Notes: generated by a model not told the origin, from the sequence alone. A stretch of 64,000 nucleotides of DNA from an uncultured Lachnospiraceae bacterium (GCA_910586355.1 CAJUHJ010000004.1:45505-109504); one strand, 5' to 3'; counted from the first letter of the stretch, positions 7,963 through 16,793 are shown. Program-made: numbers and translations.

Positions 7963-9732
7963 TTATTCTGCAAGACCAGATTCCATTTCTGCCGCCGCTT
8001 TTTCATCATACGGAATATTTAAGTATGGAAGAATATTTTCAAAAATCTCTTTTGCAACCGGAGCTGCAATTGTTCCTCCATAATAGATTCCCTGCGGATT
8101 ATTGATAATCACAAGCGCAAGCACCTGTGGGTCATCTACGGGCGCAAAGCCCAGAAAAGAGGAAATATATTTATGAGCGCTTCTTGGAAGCGTTTGAGAG
8201 GTCGCTGTTTTACCCCCAATGGAATATCCGGCAATTTTAGCATTTTTTCCGCCGCCTTCGGATACGACCTGGTCTAAAAGATACCGGACGGTATTTGACG
8301 TCTCTTTACTGACAATCCCTTCTGTCGTTTCGTATTCTAGTTCTTTTACAAGATTTCCCTCTCCGTCACGCACCGACACGCCAAAATGCGGCGTAATTCT
8401 GGTTCCCCCATTTATAATAGAAGAAACTGTTGTGACAAGCTGTATTGGTGTAATCTGAAAAGACTGCCCAAACGACATTGTGGCTAATTCCACAAGTCCG
8501 ATATTTTCTTTCGAATGCATAATCGTCGCCGCTTCTCCAGGCAGGTCAATACCCGTTTTTTTCAGCAGACCAAGACTGCCAAAATAATCATAGAAACGCT
8601 CCGGCCCAACACGAAGACCTACATCAATAAAGACTGGATTACAGGAATTCATAATGCCGTGGGTAAAGTCTTCAGCCCCATGCCCGGTGCGCTTGTGACA
8701 GTGAATCCTTCTGTCTTCCACTGTAATATATCCAGGACAAAAAAACTGATCTGATAAACTGACGACTCCCTCTTCTAAAGCTGCTGTCGTTGTAATAATT
8801 TTAAACGTAGAACCTGGCTCATACGTATCATTGATACATTGGTTTCTCCACATGCCGTTCAGCAGATTTTGTTTTTCTTCCTCTGATACAGCTCCATTAG
8901 GTTCATAATTTAAAGTAAACGGATCATTCAAATTAAATTCCGGCACGTTTACCATTGCCATCAATTCCCCATTCGAAGGATTCATCACTATAATGGAAAC
9001 GCTGTCTGCCTGTTTTTGTTCTAACGCTTTTTTTGCCGCCTGCTCTGCATACATTTGTATATTATAATCTAAACTAATATGGAGATTATTTCCATCTACC
9101 GGATCTAATCTGGATTCTCCGGCATTTTCAATTTCTACTCCTCTTGCATCTGTTAAAGTCAGTATTTTACCATTTGTTCCCTGCAAATACTCATCATATT
9201 TGACTTCCAAACCGATAATCCCTTGATTATCGCCTCCTGTAAATCCCAACACTTTAGATGCCAGCGTATCAAAAGGATAATACCGTTTATAATCTTCATC
9301 TACTTTTATCCCTGACAGCCCATATGCACGTATCTTTTCTCCTGTTTCTTTATCTACATTGGACTTAATACGCTCAATAGAACTGACCTTTTCGACTCTT
9401 GCACGAACTTTTTCTTCGGAAAGCCCAAGCTCCTTTGTAAGAGCAGAAATCACTGCTTCTGGATCTGTAATCTGATTGTGAATGACAGATATTGTACAAA
9501 CTGTTTTATTTGCCGCAAGCACTACTCCGGTAGAGTCTATGATTTTTCCTCTCGCAGCTTTAATATCCCGTTCTCTTTCATGCAAATCTTCTGCTTTCTG
9601 CCCATAATATTCCGAACAAAATATCATTAGGTAAATAAGTCTTCCAGTCAAAAACATCATCATAAACAAAACTGCCACAAACATAATCATGGTTTTTAAC
9701 CGGTTAAAGGTTTTGTACCGAAACATAAGCAA
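7963..9732 (-). CDS. SpoVD-like class B penicillin-binding protein with KTA motif
   Basis: Putative transpeptidase of septal or spore-cortex peptidoglycan. The 589-residue product has a short basic N terminus, one membrane anchor (about 12-37), a dimerisation domain and a transpeptidase domain. The active-site serine tetrad is STFK (Ser308) and the second motif SCN (363-365). The third motif, normally KTG or KSG, reads KTA (508-510), verified in the DNA as AAA ACA GCG. It is the second of two tandem class B PBP genes, the position of spoVD in Bacillus, but it lacks a PASTA domain. Whether the Gly-to-Ala change alters activity or beta-lactam binding is unknown. Confidence 0.88.
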   Translation of the reverse strand: MLMFRYKTFNRLKTMIMFVAVLFMMMFLTGRLIYLMIFCSEYYGQKAEDLHERERDIKAARGKIIDSTGVVLAANKTVCTISVIHNQITDPEAVISALTKELGLSEEKVRARVEKVSSIERIKSNVDKETGEKIRAYGLSGIKVDEDYKRYYPFDTLASKVLGFTGGDNQGIIGLEVKYDEYLQGTNGKILTLTDARGVEIENAGESRLDPVDGNNLHISLDYNIQMYAEQAAKKALEQKQADSVSIIVMNPSNGELMAMVNVPEFNLNDPFTLNYEPNGAVSEEEKQNLLNGMWRNQCINDTYEPGSTFKIITTTAALEEGVVSLSDQFFCPGYITVEDRRIHCHKRTGHGAEDFTHGIMNSCNPVFIDVGLRVGPERFYDYFGSLGLLKKTGIDLPGEAATIMHSKENIGLVELATMSFGQSFQITPIQLVTTVSSIINGGTRITPHFGVSVRDGEGNLVKELEYETTEGIVSKETSNTVRYLLDQVVSEGGGKNAKIAGYSIGGKTATSQTLPRSAHKYISSFLGFAPVDDPQVLALVIINNPQGIYYGGTIAAPVAKEIFENILPYLNIPYDEKAAAEMESGLAE

Positions 9733-9819
9733 CGCCCCATAAAAGACTTTTCTTTTATTCTATTACTGTTTTTATGAGGTTATGATTTCTATTGTGCCAA
9801 AACTTGTAACGGTTCTTCT

Positions 9820-11763
9820 TTAAAACGGATCTACCGGAATTTCATCTTCAAAAGGTTCGTCTCCTTCTTCAGGCGTCTGGCCTTCCGGTTCCTGGCTGCC
9901 CTCTGGCGTCTGCTCTTCTTCTGGTACCGGGGTCATCTCCTCATCCGGATATAAATTCATATACGGAAGTAGTTCTTCCAATATCTCTTTTACGACTGCC
10001 TGTGCATAATTACTATGCGCCTGTTCCTTAAAATTAGGTTCGTCGATAATCAGATAGATTACGAGTTCTGGATTTTCCTGCGGCAAATATCCGATAAAAG
10101 ATACCAGATATTTTTTCTCCGCCCTTGGATGCTTTTGTGCAGTTCCCGTTTTTCCGCCCATAGAATAACCGTTTACTTTCGCTTCTGAACCCGTACCTTC
10201 TGATACTGTTTTATAAAGATACTCTTTTATCATCTCAGAAGTCTCTTTTGACGTCGTCTCTTTTAACAGCACTGGTTTTATCGTCTCTAACGTATTGCCT
10301 TCCGGATCTAAAATTTTCTTTACCACATGCGGCTGGTAATACTGGCCGCCGTTAATCAGAGAAGAAAATGCAGCCGCTACCTGAATCATCGTACAGTTAT
10401 AATTCTGCCCAAATGAATTCGTCGCAAGATCTATCGGCGTCATTTTTTCATATAAAATCCCTTGTTCTTCACCCGGAAGATCAATGCCCGTTTTCTGGCC
10501 AAACCCAAAGATTTCCTGATAGTTCATAAAATTTTCTGCCCCGATAGAATATGACATCTGCATCAATGCGTCATTACAGGAATCCATCAACGACTTTTCT
10601 ATGGTCTCTGTACCATGTCCAACACGACTGACACAATTTACCGGAGTCCCATTAAAATCTTCTTTTCCATCACAGACATATGTTTCGCTGCCGTTTAACG
10701 TTCCAGTATCTAAACCGCAAGCTACCGTAATCGGCTTCACAGTGGAACCTGGTTCAAATGTGTATGATATGCAGAAATTTTCCCACAAATCATTCAGCAT
10801 CTCCACCTGCTCCTCTTCATTTTTCCCTGCCAATTCCTCTTCTGTATAATATGCAGAAATATCTCTTGGATTATTCAAATCAAAGGTCGGATATTTTGCC
10901 ATGGCAAGCACGTCGCCATTCTGTGGATTCATTACAATCGCCGCAATGTTTTTACTTCCAGGTCCTTCCAAATAACCATTTGTATTTTCCTGATTGAATT
11001 TCGCTAACTTTTCTTCTACTATTCCCTGAATATGAATATCAATCGTAGAAACAATTGTATTGCCGTCTTTTGCTCCCCGAATTGTCTTTTCATAATTGTT
11101 ATCCGAATTCAGATACCCATATTCTCTCCCATTTAATCCATTTAATGTATTATTATAGTAATTTTCCATACCAATTGTTCCCACATTTCCTCCGGAAACA
11201 AAACCAATCAAAGAAGCCGCTGTCTGACCATATGGATAATTACGAATATATTCTTTTTCGAACCATACTGCATTTTTATTGATATTCGGATAAGATTTAG
11301 AATCCGCCTGCATCTCAATAAAAGGCTGTATCTGTTCATAAGGAAGTTTCCGAAGCAGAATCGTATAAGGATTTTCCGGTTCTTCCTTCACTTTCTGATA
11401 AAGTTCCTCTGCTTTTAACTCTGGAAAACATGCTGTCATAGCAGATATTGTCCCATCAATGATTTCCTTTTTCTGCTTTGACAGCACGGTACAGTCAAAA
11501 ATCACATTATACACATCCAAACTGGTCGCAAGAACAGTTCCTTTGGCGTCTACAATATCACCTCTTTGATATGGTATAATCCTACTGTCATATCCCTGCT
11601 GCGACAATACGATTTTCTCATATTTCTCCCCCTGTGAATATTCAATATACATCAGTCTTCCAATTAATGCAGTCAACGCAACTGTAATCAACAAAAATAA
11701 AACAATCAGTTTTTTCTGCATTCTTTTTAAAAACTTCGTGATTCTTTTTCTTTTTTTTGCCAA
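9820..11763 (-). CDS. Class B penicillin-binding protein, division transpeptidase (FtsI/PBP2B type)
   Basis: Cross-links septal peptidoglycan. 647 residues: basic cytoplasmic start, single membrane anchor (about 18-40), dimerisation domain, then a transpeptidase domain with all three motifs intact: STVK (Ser340), SCN (395-397) and KTG (538-540, followed by TAQ). The C terminus is an unusual acidic Pro/Glu-rich tail of about 40 residues, likely exposed on the outer face. It follows ftsL, the normal place of pbpB/ftsI, and is paired with a second PBP gene downstream. Confidence 0.92.
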   Translation of the reverse strand: MAKKRKRITKFLKRMQKKLIVLFLLITVALTALIGRLMYIEYSQGEKYEKIVLSQQGYDSRIIPYQRGDIVDAKGTVLATSLDVYNVIFDCTVLSKQKKEIIDGTISAMTACFPELKAEELYQKVKEEPENPYTILLRKLPYEQIQPFIEMQADSKSYPNINKNAVWFEKEYIRNYPYGQTAASLIGFVSGGNVGTIGMENYYNNTLNGLNGREYGYLNSDNNYEKTIRGAKDGNTIVSTIDIHIQGIVEEKLAKFNQENTNGYLEGPGSKNIAAIVMNPQNGDVLAMAKYPTFDLNNPRDISAYYTEEELAGKNEEEQVEMLNDLWENFCISYTFEPGSTVKPITVACGLDTGTLNGSETYVCDGKEDFNGTPVNCVSRVGHGTETIEKSLMDSCNDALMQMSYSIGAENFMNYQEIFGFGQKTGIDLPGEEQGILYEKMTPIDLATNSFGQNYNCTMIQVAAAFSSLINGGQYYQPHVVKKILDPEGNTLETIKPVLLKETTSKETSEMIKEYLYKTVSEGTGSEAKVNGYSMGGKTGTAQKHPRAEKKYLVSFIGYLPQENPELVIYLIIDEPNFKEQAHSNYAQAVVKEILEELLPYMNLYPDEEMTPVPEEEQTPEGSQEPEGQTPEEGDEPFEDEIPVDPF

Positions 11764-11784
11764 TACTCTTACCTCTGTTTCTGT

Positions 11785-12294
11785 TTACTCATCCTCTGGT
11801 ATATCAGAATACTGGTTCATATAATCATTGGCTTGTATGCTGTAATAAAAAATCTGTTCCGGAGAAGCATACTTCATTCCAAATCCAAGCGCCTGCTCTT
11901 TAATGGAATCCAAATCCACAGACAGGCCAATCCGCTTTATCGCAGCATCATTATCTGCTTTCAAATCTGCTATCTGGCTTTCTAAAGCAGAAATATTTTT
12001 TGTCCTGTTGATAATATCAGATTGGTAATGGATATATGCGCCGCATACCACGCCAAGCAGCACAACGGCCGCAGAACAAAACAGCACGTAACCCATATTC
12101 AATCGCTGCGCGCGTTCCTGATTCCGTTTTGCTGCACGGCGGTTCTGACGCCTTTTTTGCTCTTGTTCCCGCTCTAGCTCACGCTGCCGCCTTTCTTCCG
12201 GCTCCCCTTCTAAACGGCGGACAGTATTACCGTCTATGTAATAATTTGTCTTTAGATTACGCTGTCTTTCATATTTTTTTGCTTCATTCCTCAT
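11785..12294 (-). CDS. ftsL: FtsL-like cell division protein
   Basis: Small bitopic divisome protein. The 169-residue product has a long, highly charged cytoplasmic N terminus rich in Arg/Glu/Gln (residues 25-65), one membrane segment (about 67-90), and a short extracytoplasmic coiled coil (NISALESQIADLKADN). Homology within this family is weak, so the call rests on topology and on its fixed position between rsmH and the PBP gene. Confidence 0.8.
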   Translation of the reverse strand: MRNEAKKYERQRNLKTNYYIDGNTVRRLEGEPEERRQRELEREQEQKRRQNRRAAKRNQERAQRLNMGYVLFCSAAVVLLGVVCGAYIHYQSDIINRTKNISALESQIADLKADNDAAIKRIGLSVDLDSIKEQALGFGMKYASPEQIFYYSIQANDYMNQYSDIPEDE

Positions 12295-12321
12295 ATTGCT
12301 TCACTCCTCTATATCCCGTAT

Positions 12322-13257
12322 TCAAAATTTTCTGAATACTCTTAATTTTGCACTTTTTGCCCTGCTGTTGCTGCTGATTTCACGGTCTGAAGGATAAACA
12401 GGTTTTTTCGTAACACAGCGTCCCTTTGCCTTTTTTTGGCAGACACAAACTGGAAACTCCTTTGGGCAGATACAAGGATTCTCATTTTTTTTAAAACATT
12501 GTTTCACAATCCTGTCTTCCAAAGAATGAAATGTAATAATACACAGCCTTCCATTTTGTCCCAACAAATCAATCATGTCGTCTAATGTATCTTCCAACAC
12601 ATCTAATTCACGGTTCAACTCTATCCGTACTGCCTGAAATGTACGCTTTGCCGGATGTCCCCCGAGAGCTTGTACTTTCATAGGAATCGACGCACGGATA
12701 ATATCCGTCAGTTCCCCCGCAGTCTGGATACGTTTTGTCTTTCGTGCATTTACGATATGTTTTGCTATATTTTTTGCAAATCGCTCCTCTCCGTACTCTT
12801 TGATAATTCGAAACAATTCTGCTTCGCTATATTCATTTACAATATCTTCTGCCGTTATCTTTTGCCTTTTGTCCATACGCATATCAAGCGGCGCATCTTC
12901 CTTCCGGTAAGTAAATCCTCTCTCCGGCATATCAAGCTGATAGGAAGAAACTCCAAGATCCAGTAAAATCCCATCCACTTTTTCGATTCCAATACCAGAA
13001 AGCGCTTCTTTTATATTACAGTAATTATTATGGAGAATTGTCACGCGGCTTTCATACTCTTTTAGCCGCTTACTTGCTTCAGCTATGGCGTCTTCATCCT
13101 GGTCAATACCAATTAATCTGCCGCCTTTTGTAAGCCTTTGTACAATCTCATAAGAATGTCCGGCTCCTCCAAGCGTACCATCCACATAAATGCCGTCTGG
13201 ACGAATGTTCAAATATTCAATTACTTCCTCCAGTAAAACAGATTTATGATATCCCAT
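12322..13257 (-). CDS. rsmH: 16S rRNA (cytosine1402-N4)-methyltransferase RsmH
   Basis: Class I SAM-dependent methyltransferase that modifies C1402 in the decoding centre of 16S rRNA. 311 residues from the ATG at 13257 (MGYHKSVLLEEV), which is preceded by TGGAG; longer in-frame starts would reach back into mraZ. The SAM loop VDGTLGGAGHS (about 25-35), GILLDLGVSSYQLD and the C-terminal IITFHSLEDRIVKQ are diagnostic. Lies 13 bases after mraZ. Confidence 0.96.
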   Translation of the reverse strand: MGYHKSVLLEEVIEYLNIRPDGIYVDGTLGGAGHSYEIVQRLTKGGRLIGIDQDEDAIAEASKRLKEYESRVTILHNNYCNIKEALSGIGIEKVDGILLDLGVSSYQLDMPERGFTYRKEDAPLDMRMDKRQKITAEDIVNEYSEAELFRIIKEYGEERFAKNIAKHIVNARKTKRIQTAGELTDIIRASIPMKVQALGGHPAKRTFQAVRIELNRELDVLEDTLDDMIDLLGQNGRLCIITFHSLEDRIVKQCFKKNENPCICPKEFPVCVCQKKAKGRCVTKKPVYPSDREISSNSRAKSAKLRVFRKF

Positions 13258-13270
13258 TCTCTTGTCTCCA

Positions 13271-13702
13271 TTAAATACTAAGTCCCAGTTCCGCCATATG
13301 TTCTGCGATTTCATCCATATCATCATATGTATTTGCATCCTGCCAGCGTTCCCTGCTCCAGATTTCAATCCGGCTTAAGACACCGACAAGCACAATATCT
13401 TTCTGTAAATCCGCAAACTCACGCAGTACCTGTGGGAGCAGAATCCTTCCCTGCTTGTCCACTTCACAGACTGCCGCGCCCGCAAAGAAAAAACGGGAAA
13501 ACTTTCTTGCATCTTTTGTAGTAAGTGGAATATTCCGGAATTTTTCTTCTATACTATTCCATTCCTGATTTGGGTACACAAACAGACAGCCATCTAATCC
13601 CTTCGTTACAACAAACTCATTGCCCAACAATTCTCTGAATTTAGATGGAACTATTAATCTGCCTTTGGCATCAATTGTATGACTGTATTCTCCCATGAAC
13701 AT
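13271..13702 (-). CDS. mraZ: Transcriptional regulator MraZ
   Basis: DNA-binding repressor of the division and cell-wall cluster. The 143-residue product is two tandem SpoVT-AbrB domains, each with a DAKGRLIVPSKFRE- or DKQGRILLPQVLRE-like core (about 10-30 and 82-100). First gene of the dcw operon. AGAGGT precedes the ATG; an ATG two codons later (MGEYSH) is an alternative start. Four repeats of its likely operator lie just upstream (13730-13769). Confidence 0.95.
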   Translation of the reverse strand: MFMGEYSHTIDAKGRLIVPSKFRELLGNEFVVTKGLDGCLFVYPNQEWNSIEEKFRNIPLTTKDARKFSRFFFAGAAVCEVDKQGRILLPQVLREFADLQKDIVLVGVLSRIEIWSRERWQDANTYDDMDEIAEHMAELGLSI

Positions 13703-13729
13703 ATCAGATACCTCTAAAGCATGTCATTT

Positions 13730-13769
13730 GGCACCACTTCAAACCATTTTCCTCCACTTTCCTCCACGT
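13730..13769 (-). promoter_or_regulatory. MraZ operator: four 10-bp direct repeats
   Basis: On the minus strand four consecutive 10-base units read ACGTGGAGGA, AAGTGGAGGA, AAATGGTTTG, AAGTGGTGCC, in exact 10-bp register, between the promoter and mraZ. This matches the known MraZ target style of phased AAAGTG(G/T)N3 boxes, supporting autoregulation of the dcw operon. The third repeat is the weakest. Confidence 0.75.
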
Positions 13770-13775
13770 ACTGCT

Positions 13776-13804
13776 ATTTTAAACCTAAATCTATAAAAAA
13801 GCAA
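13776..13804 (-). promoter_or_regulatory. dcw operon (mraZ) promoter
   Basis: Minus-strand TTGCTT (13799-13804), 17-base spacer, TAAAAT (13776-13781). The expected start site falls at the first MraZ box, so bound MraZ would block initiation or early elongation. Confidence 0.65.
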
Positions 13805-13812
13805 TACAAAAC

Positions 13813-13856
13813 AAAAAAATGTTGCCCATCACACCTTTGTGATTTGCAACATTTTT
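13813..13856 (-). terminator. Terminator of the Spo0E-like gene
   Basis: On the minus strand a long hairpin AAAATGTTGC...GCAACATTTT with an inner stem ATCACA/TGTGAT, ending in a run of seven T. It separates the Spo0E-like gene from the dcw promoter. Confidence 0.88.
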
Positions 13857-13914
13857 ACGCACGAAATTCTGAAATCCGCACGTTTTCCCTATCTATTTGC
13901 GACCTTAACTGCAA

Positions 13915-14091
13915 TTATAACTCTTTCTCGTATGCCATCTGCATCTCTAAATCTATGTATTCTTCAATTAAGAGATCCAACTCCCTGTTTGCTCTAATAA
14001 ACGCCTCATCATCCGTTCCATGCTCGATCATTGCGTCTACCTTGCTTCTTTGAAGTTCAATGGCCTCCTGCAATTTCAACATTTCTCTCAT
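13915..14091 (-). CDS. Spo0E-like sporulation regulatory protein (putative Spo0A~P phosphatase)
   Basis: A 58-residue protein too short for usual ORF cut-offs. The translated product begins MREMLKLQEAIELQRSKVD and contains AFIRANRELDLLIEEYIDLE. This matches the two-helix Spo0E family, whose signature is SxELDxLI; here the Ser is replaced by Asn (NRELD). Family members dephosphorylate Spo0A~P and delay sporulation. GGAGATATACA-ATG gives a good ribosome site, and the gene has its own promoter (14182-14210), terminator and an upstream 0A box. An ATG three codons on is an alternative start. Confidence 0.8.
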   Translation of the reverse strand: MREMLKLQEAIELQRSKVDAMIEHGTDDEAFIRANRELDLLIEEYIDLEMQMAYEKEL

Positions 14092-14181
14092 TGTATATCT
14101 CCATATAATTTAAAAAAACGATCTGCGTAGGACAATAGCTTATTAGTAACTTCATATTTACAATTTCTTTTTCATATAGAC

Positions 14182-14210
14182 ATTTTAACCCTATAAGCCA
14201 CAAAAATCAA
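14182..14210 (-). promoter_or_regulatory. Promoter of the Spo0E-like gene
   Basis: Minus-strand TTGATT (14205-14210), 17-base spacer, TAAAAT (14182-14187), giving a leader of roughly 85 bases. Confidence 0.55.
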
Positions 14211-14239
14211 ACAGATTCAACTTCCTTTTTTTTCTATTT

Positions 14240-14246
14240 TTCGACA
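14240..14246 (-). promoter_or_regulatory. Exact Spo0A box (TGTCGAA)
   Basis: TGTCGAA on the minus strand, an exact match to the 0A-box core, about 30 bases upstream of the -35 of the Spo0E-like gene. A 7-base match can occur by chance; the location before a Spo0A phosphatase gene is what makes it plausible. Confidence 0.4.
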
Positions 14247-14301
14247 TATTCTTGTGAACTGCGCTATTTTCCCCGATTTCTGTACTCAATCCCAAGTGCA
14301 C

Positions 14302-14359
14302 TGGCCGCTTAATGCAGGGATAAATTTCGCCAAAAAATCCATCTGCCACAAAGCGGCCA
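14302..14359. other. Long imperfect hairpin of unknown role
   Basis: TGGCCGCTT (14302-14310) pairs exactly with AAGCGGCCA (14351-14359); inside, GCAG and GGA can pair with CTGC and TCC. There is no T tail on either strand, so it is not a standard terminator. It lies 35 bases past the DUF1540 stop in an otherwise empty 300-base gap that also holds the Spo0E-like promoter. Confidence 0.35.
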
Positions 14360-14393
14360 ACACACGAGTTTCTAAAGGTTACGTACAGTTTTG

Positions 14394-14708
14394 TTATTTA
14401 CAACAAAACGTCATACATTCTGTTTCTGCACAGTGACATGCCTTCGTTCCTGTAATGCCGATTTTTTCTGCATCGCATTTGCAGTCTTTATTGTGCACGC
14501 AGTTACATGCTTTACAGTCTACATCAATATTCTTTTTCGGTTCGCTCACTGAATTTCTTGCACTATCTCCTCTTTTTTCCCGAAAGCTGGAGCAGCAGGT
14601 ATCTTTTGCATTCTGGGCGCCTCTTCCTTCAATCATAATATCGCCTTTGCAGCAGCATTTGTCATCATTATAAAAACAATTGGTAACAGCACATTCTAAT
14701 CTTGTCAT
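14394..14708 (-). CDS. DUF1540 Cys-rich small protein (two copies of the domain)
   Basis: The 104-residue product has two Cys-rich DUF1540 units: CAVTNCFYNDDKCCCKGDIMI near residue 6 and CKACNCVHNKDCKCDAEKIGI near residue 65, joined by a polar linker. The spacing of Cys residues suggests metal binding. Such proteins are common in sporulating clostridia, but no function is established. It lies downstream of thrS, separated by the thrS terminator. Confidence 0.85.
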   Translation of the reverse strand: MTRLECAVTNCFYNDDKCCCKGDIMIEGRGAQNAKDTCCSSFREKRGDSARNSVSEPKKNIDVDCKACNCVHNKDCKCDAEKIGITGTKACHCAETECMTFCCK

Positions 14709-14725
14709 TTTCTTTTTCTCCTTTC

Positions 14726-14757
14726 CAAAAAAATCCGGCCAGATTTATCTGACCGGA
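14726..14757 (-). terminator. Rho-independent terminator of thrS
   Basis: Minus-strand TCCGGTCAGA-TAAA-TCTGGCCGGA (one G-T pair) followed by seven T, 55 bases past the thrS stop. Confidence 0.9.
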
Positions 14758-14811
14758 CTTAGTATTTGGAACTATGGCAAAAATATTCTTTGATTTCTTT
14801 TCCTCTATTTT

Positions 14812-16773
14812 CTATTCTTTTTCTTCTTTCTCTTCCCTGCGGATTTCTTTCGTTTCGATTTCTTTTTTAATAGAAACAATAAATTCTCCTAATGGCCTGC
14901 TTCCCTCATCTCCGGCAAAACGGCTTCTGACAGAAACGGTGTTTTCTTCTTCCTCTTTCTGTCCAACAACCAGCATATAAGGAAGTTTGTCAAGCCTTGC
15001 TTCCCTGATTTTAAATCCAATTTTTTCCGAACGGTTATCAGTTGTCGCGTCAATACCGTTTTTTAACAATTCTTTTTGTACTTTTTTTGCATATTCTTCA
15101 TATTTTTCAGAAATCGGGAGTACTCTTACCTGTTCTGCACAAAGCCAGGTCGGAAATTTCCCGGCATATTTTTCTATCAGCCAAGCCAGTGTTCTTTCAT
15201 AACAGCCCAAAGAAGTTCTATGAATAATATAAGGGCGCACTTTATCTCCATTTGGGGCGATATAATACATATCAAACTGCTCTGCAAGCAATGCATCCCA
15301 TTGAATCGTAATCATCGTGTCGTCTTTTCCATACACATTACGAGCATTAATATCCACTTTGGGGCCGTAGAAGGCCGCTTCTCCAACATCTTCTACAAAG
15401 TCTATGTCGAGATCTGTCAGAATTTCCCTTATATGCTGCTGCGTTTCTTCCCATACTTCCGGTTCTCCAACGTATTTTTCACGGTTGTCTGGATCCCATT
15501 TCGATAAATGATACGTAACGTCTTCTTCTACTCCAAGCGTCTTTAGACAATATTTTGCAAGCGCCAGGCATCCTTTAAATTCTTCCACCATCTGATCCGG
15601 CCGGACAATCAAATGTCCTTCGGAAATTGTAAACTGGCGCACACGAGTCAGCCCGTGCATTTCTCCAGAATCTTCATTGCGGAATAATGTCGAAGTTTCC
15701 CCCATACGATACGGCAGGTCGCGGTAAGAATGTTGTTCATTTTTATAAACGTAATACTGAAACGGACAAGTCATTGGACGAAGGGCAAATACCTCTTTGT
15801 CTTTTTCTTCATCTCCTAATACAAACATTCCTTCTTTATAATGATCCCAATGTCCGGAAATTTTATACAAATCTGATTTTGCCATAAGCGGCGTCCTGGT
15901 ACGGACATAACCCCATTCTTTATCTTCCAAATCCTCAATCCAGCGCTGCAGTTTTTGAATCATCTTTGTCCCTTTCGGAGTAAAAAGCGGCAGTCCCTGT
16001 CCAATCACGTCTACTGTTGTAAACAACCCCATTTCACGCCCCAGCTTATTGTGGTCTCTGCGCTTAGCGTCTTCTAATTTCTCCAGATGCGCTTTCAATT
16101 CTTCTTTTTTATTGAACGCCGTTCCATAAATCCGCTGCAGGCGCGCCTTATTTGAATCTCCTCTCCAATACGCCATCGAAGAAGAAATCAGTTTATATGC
16201 TTTGATTCCCTTTGTACTCATCAAATGCGGTCCGGCGCACAAGTCCACGAATCCGCCCTGGTCATAAAATGAAATCACAGAGCCTTCCGGCAAATCTTCA
16301 ATCAGCTCAACTTTAAAAGGCTCGCCTTTTTCTTTCATAAACTGTATCGCCTCATCTTTTGGAAGCGTAAACCTTTTCATTTCATGCCCCTCTTTGATGA
16401 TTTTCTTCATCTCAGCTTCGATTTTATCTAAATCTTCCCTAGAAAAAGGTTTTGCGTCAAAATCATAATAAAATCCGTCTTCAATTGCCGGCCCAATCGT
16501 AACTTTTACATCCTCAAAAAGGCGTTTCACTGCCTCAGCTAAAACATGCGCCGTAGTGTGGCGGATGACTTTCAACCCTTCTGGATCATTGTTCGTAATA
16601 ATATTTAAATCCGCATCTTCATTGATTATTGTACGCAAATCTACAATTTCGCCATTTAACTCCCCAGCACATGCCGCCCTCGCCAATCCTTCACTAATAT
16701 CTTTTGCAATCTCAAATACTGACTTTGCTTCACTGTACTCTTTTACAGATCCGTCTTTTAATGTAATTTTCAT
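14812..16773 (-). CDS. thrS: Threonyl-tRNA synthetase
   Basis: Class II synthetase that charges tRNA-Thr. 653 residues: TGS domain (1-60), editing domain with the HTTAH motif (His72, His76), catalytic core with MTCPFQYYVYK, FRNEDSGEMHGLTRVRQFT and GPKVDINARN, and a C-terminal anticodon-binding domain (PTWLCAEQVRVLPIS). The C terminus ends in a Lys/Glu tail. Its expression is controlled by the T-box leader upstream. Confidence 0.97.
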   Translation of the reverse strand: MKITLKDGSVKEYSEAKSVFEIAKDISEGLARAACAGELNGEIVDLRTIINEDADLNIITNNDPEGLKVIRHTTAHVLAEAVKRLFEDVKVTIGPAIEDGFYYDFDAKPFSREDLDKIEAEMKKIIKEGHEMKRFTLPKDEAIQFMKEKGEPFKVELIEDLPEGSVISFYDQGGFVDLCAGPHLMSTKGIKAYKLISSSMAYWRGDSNKARLQRIYGTAFNKKEELKAHLEKLEDAKRRDHNKLGREMGLFTTVDVIGQGLPLFTPKGTKMIQKLQRWIEDLEDKEWGYVRTRTPLMAKSDLYKISGHWDHYKEGMFVLGDEEKDKEVFALRPMTCPFQYYVYKNEQHSYRDLPYRMGETSTLFRNEDSGEMHGLTRVRQFTISEGHLIVRPDQMVEEFKGCLALAKYCLKTLGVEEDVTYHLSKWDPDNREKYVGEPEVWEETQQHIREILTDLDIDFVEDVGEAAFYGPKVDINARNVYGKDDTMITIQWDALLAEQFDMYYIAPNGDKVRPYIIHRTSLGCYERTLAWLIEKYAGKFPTWLCAEQVRVLPISEKYEEYAKKVQKELLKNGIDATTDNRSEKIGFKIREARLDKLPYMLVVGQKEEEENTVSVRSRFAGDEGSRPLGEFIVSIKKEIETKEIRREEKEEKE

Positions 16774-16793
16774 ATCTATGCTCCTTTTCTCTT

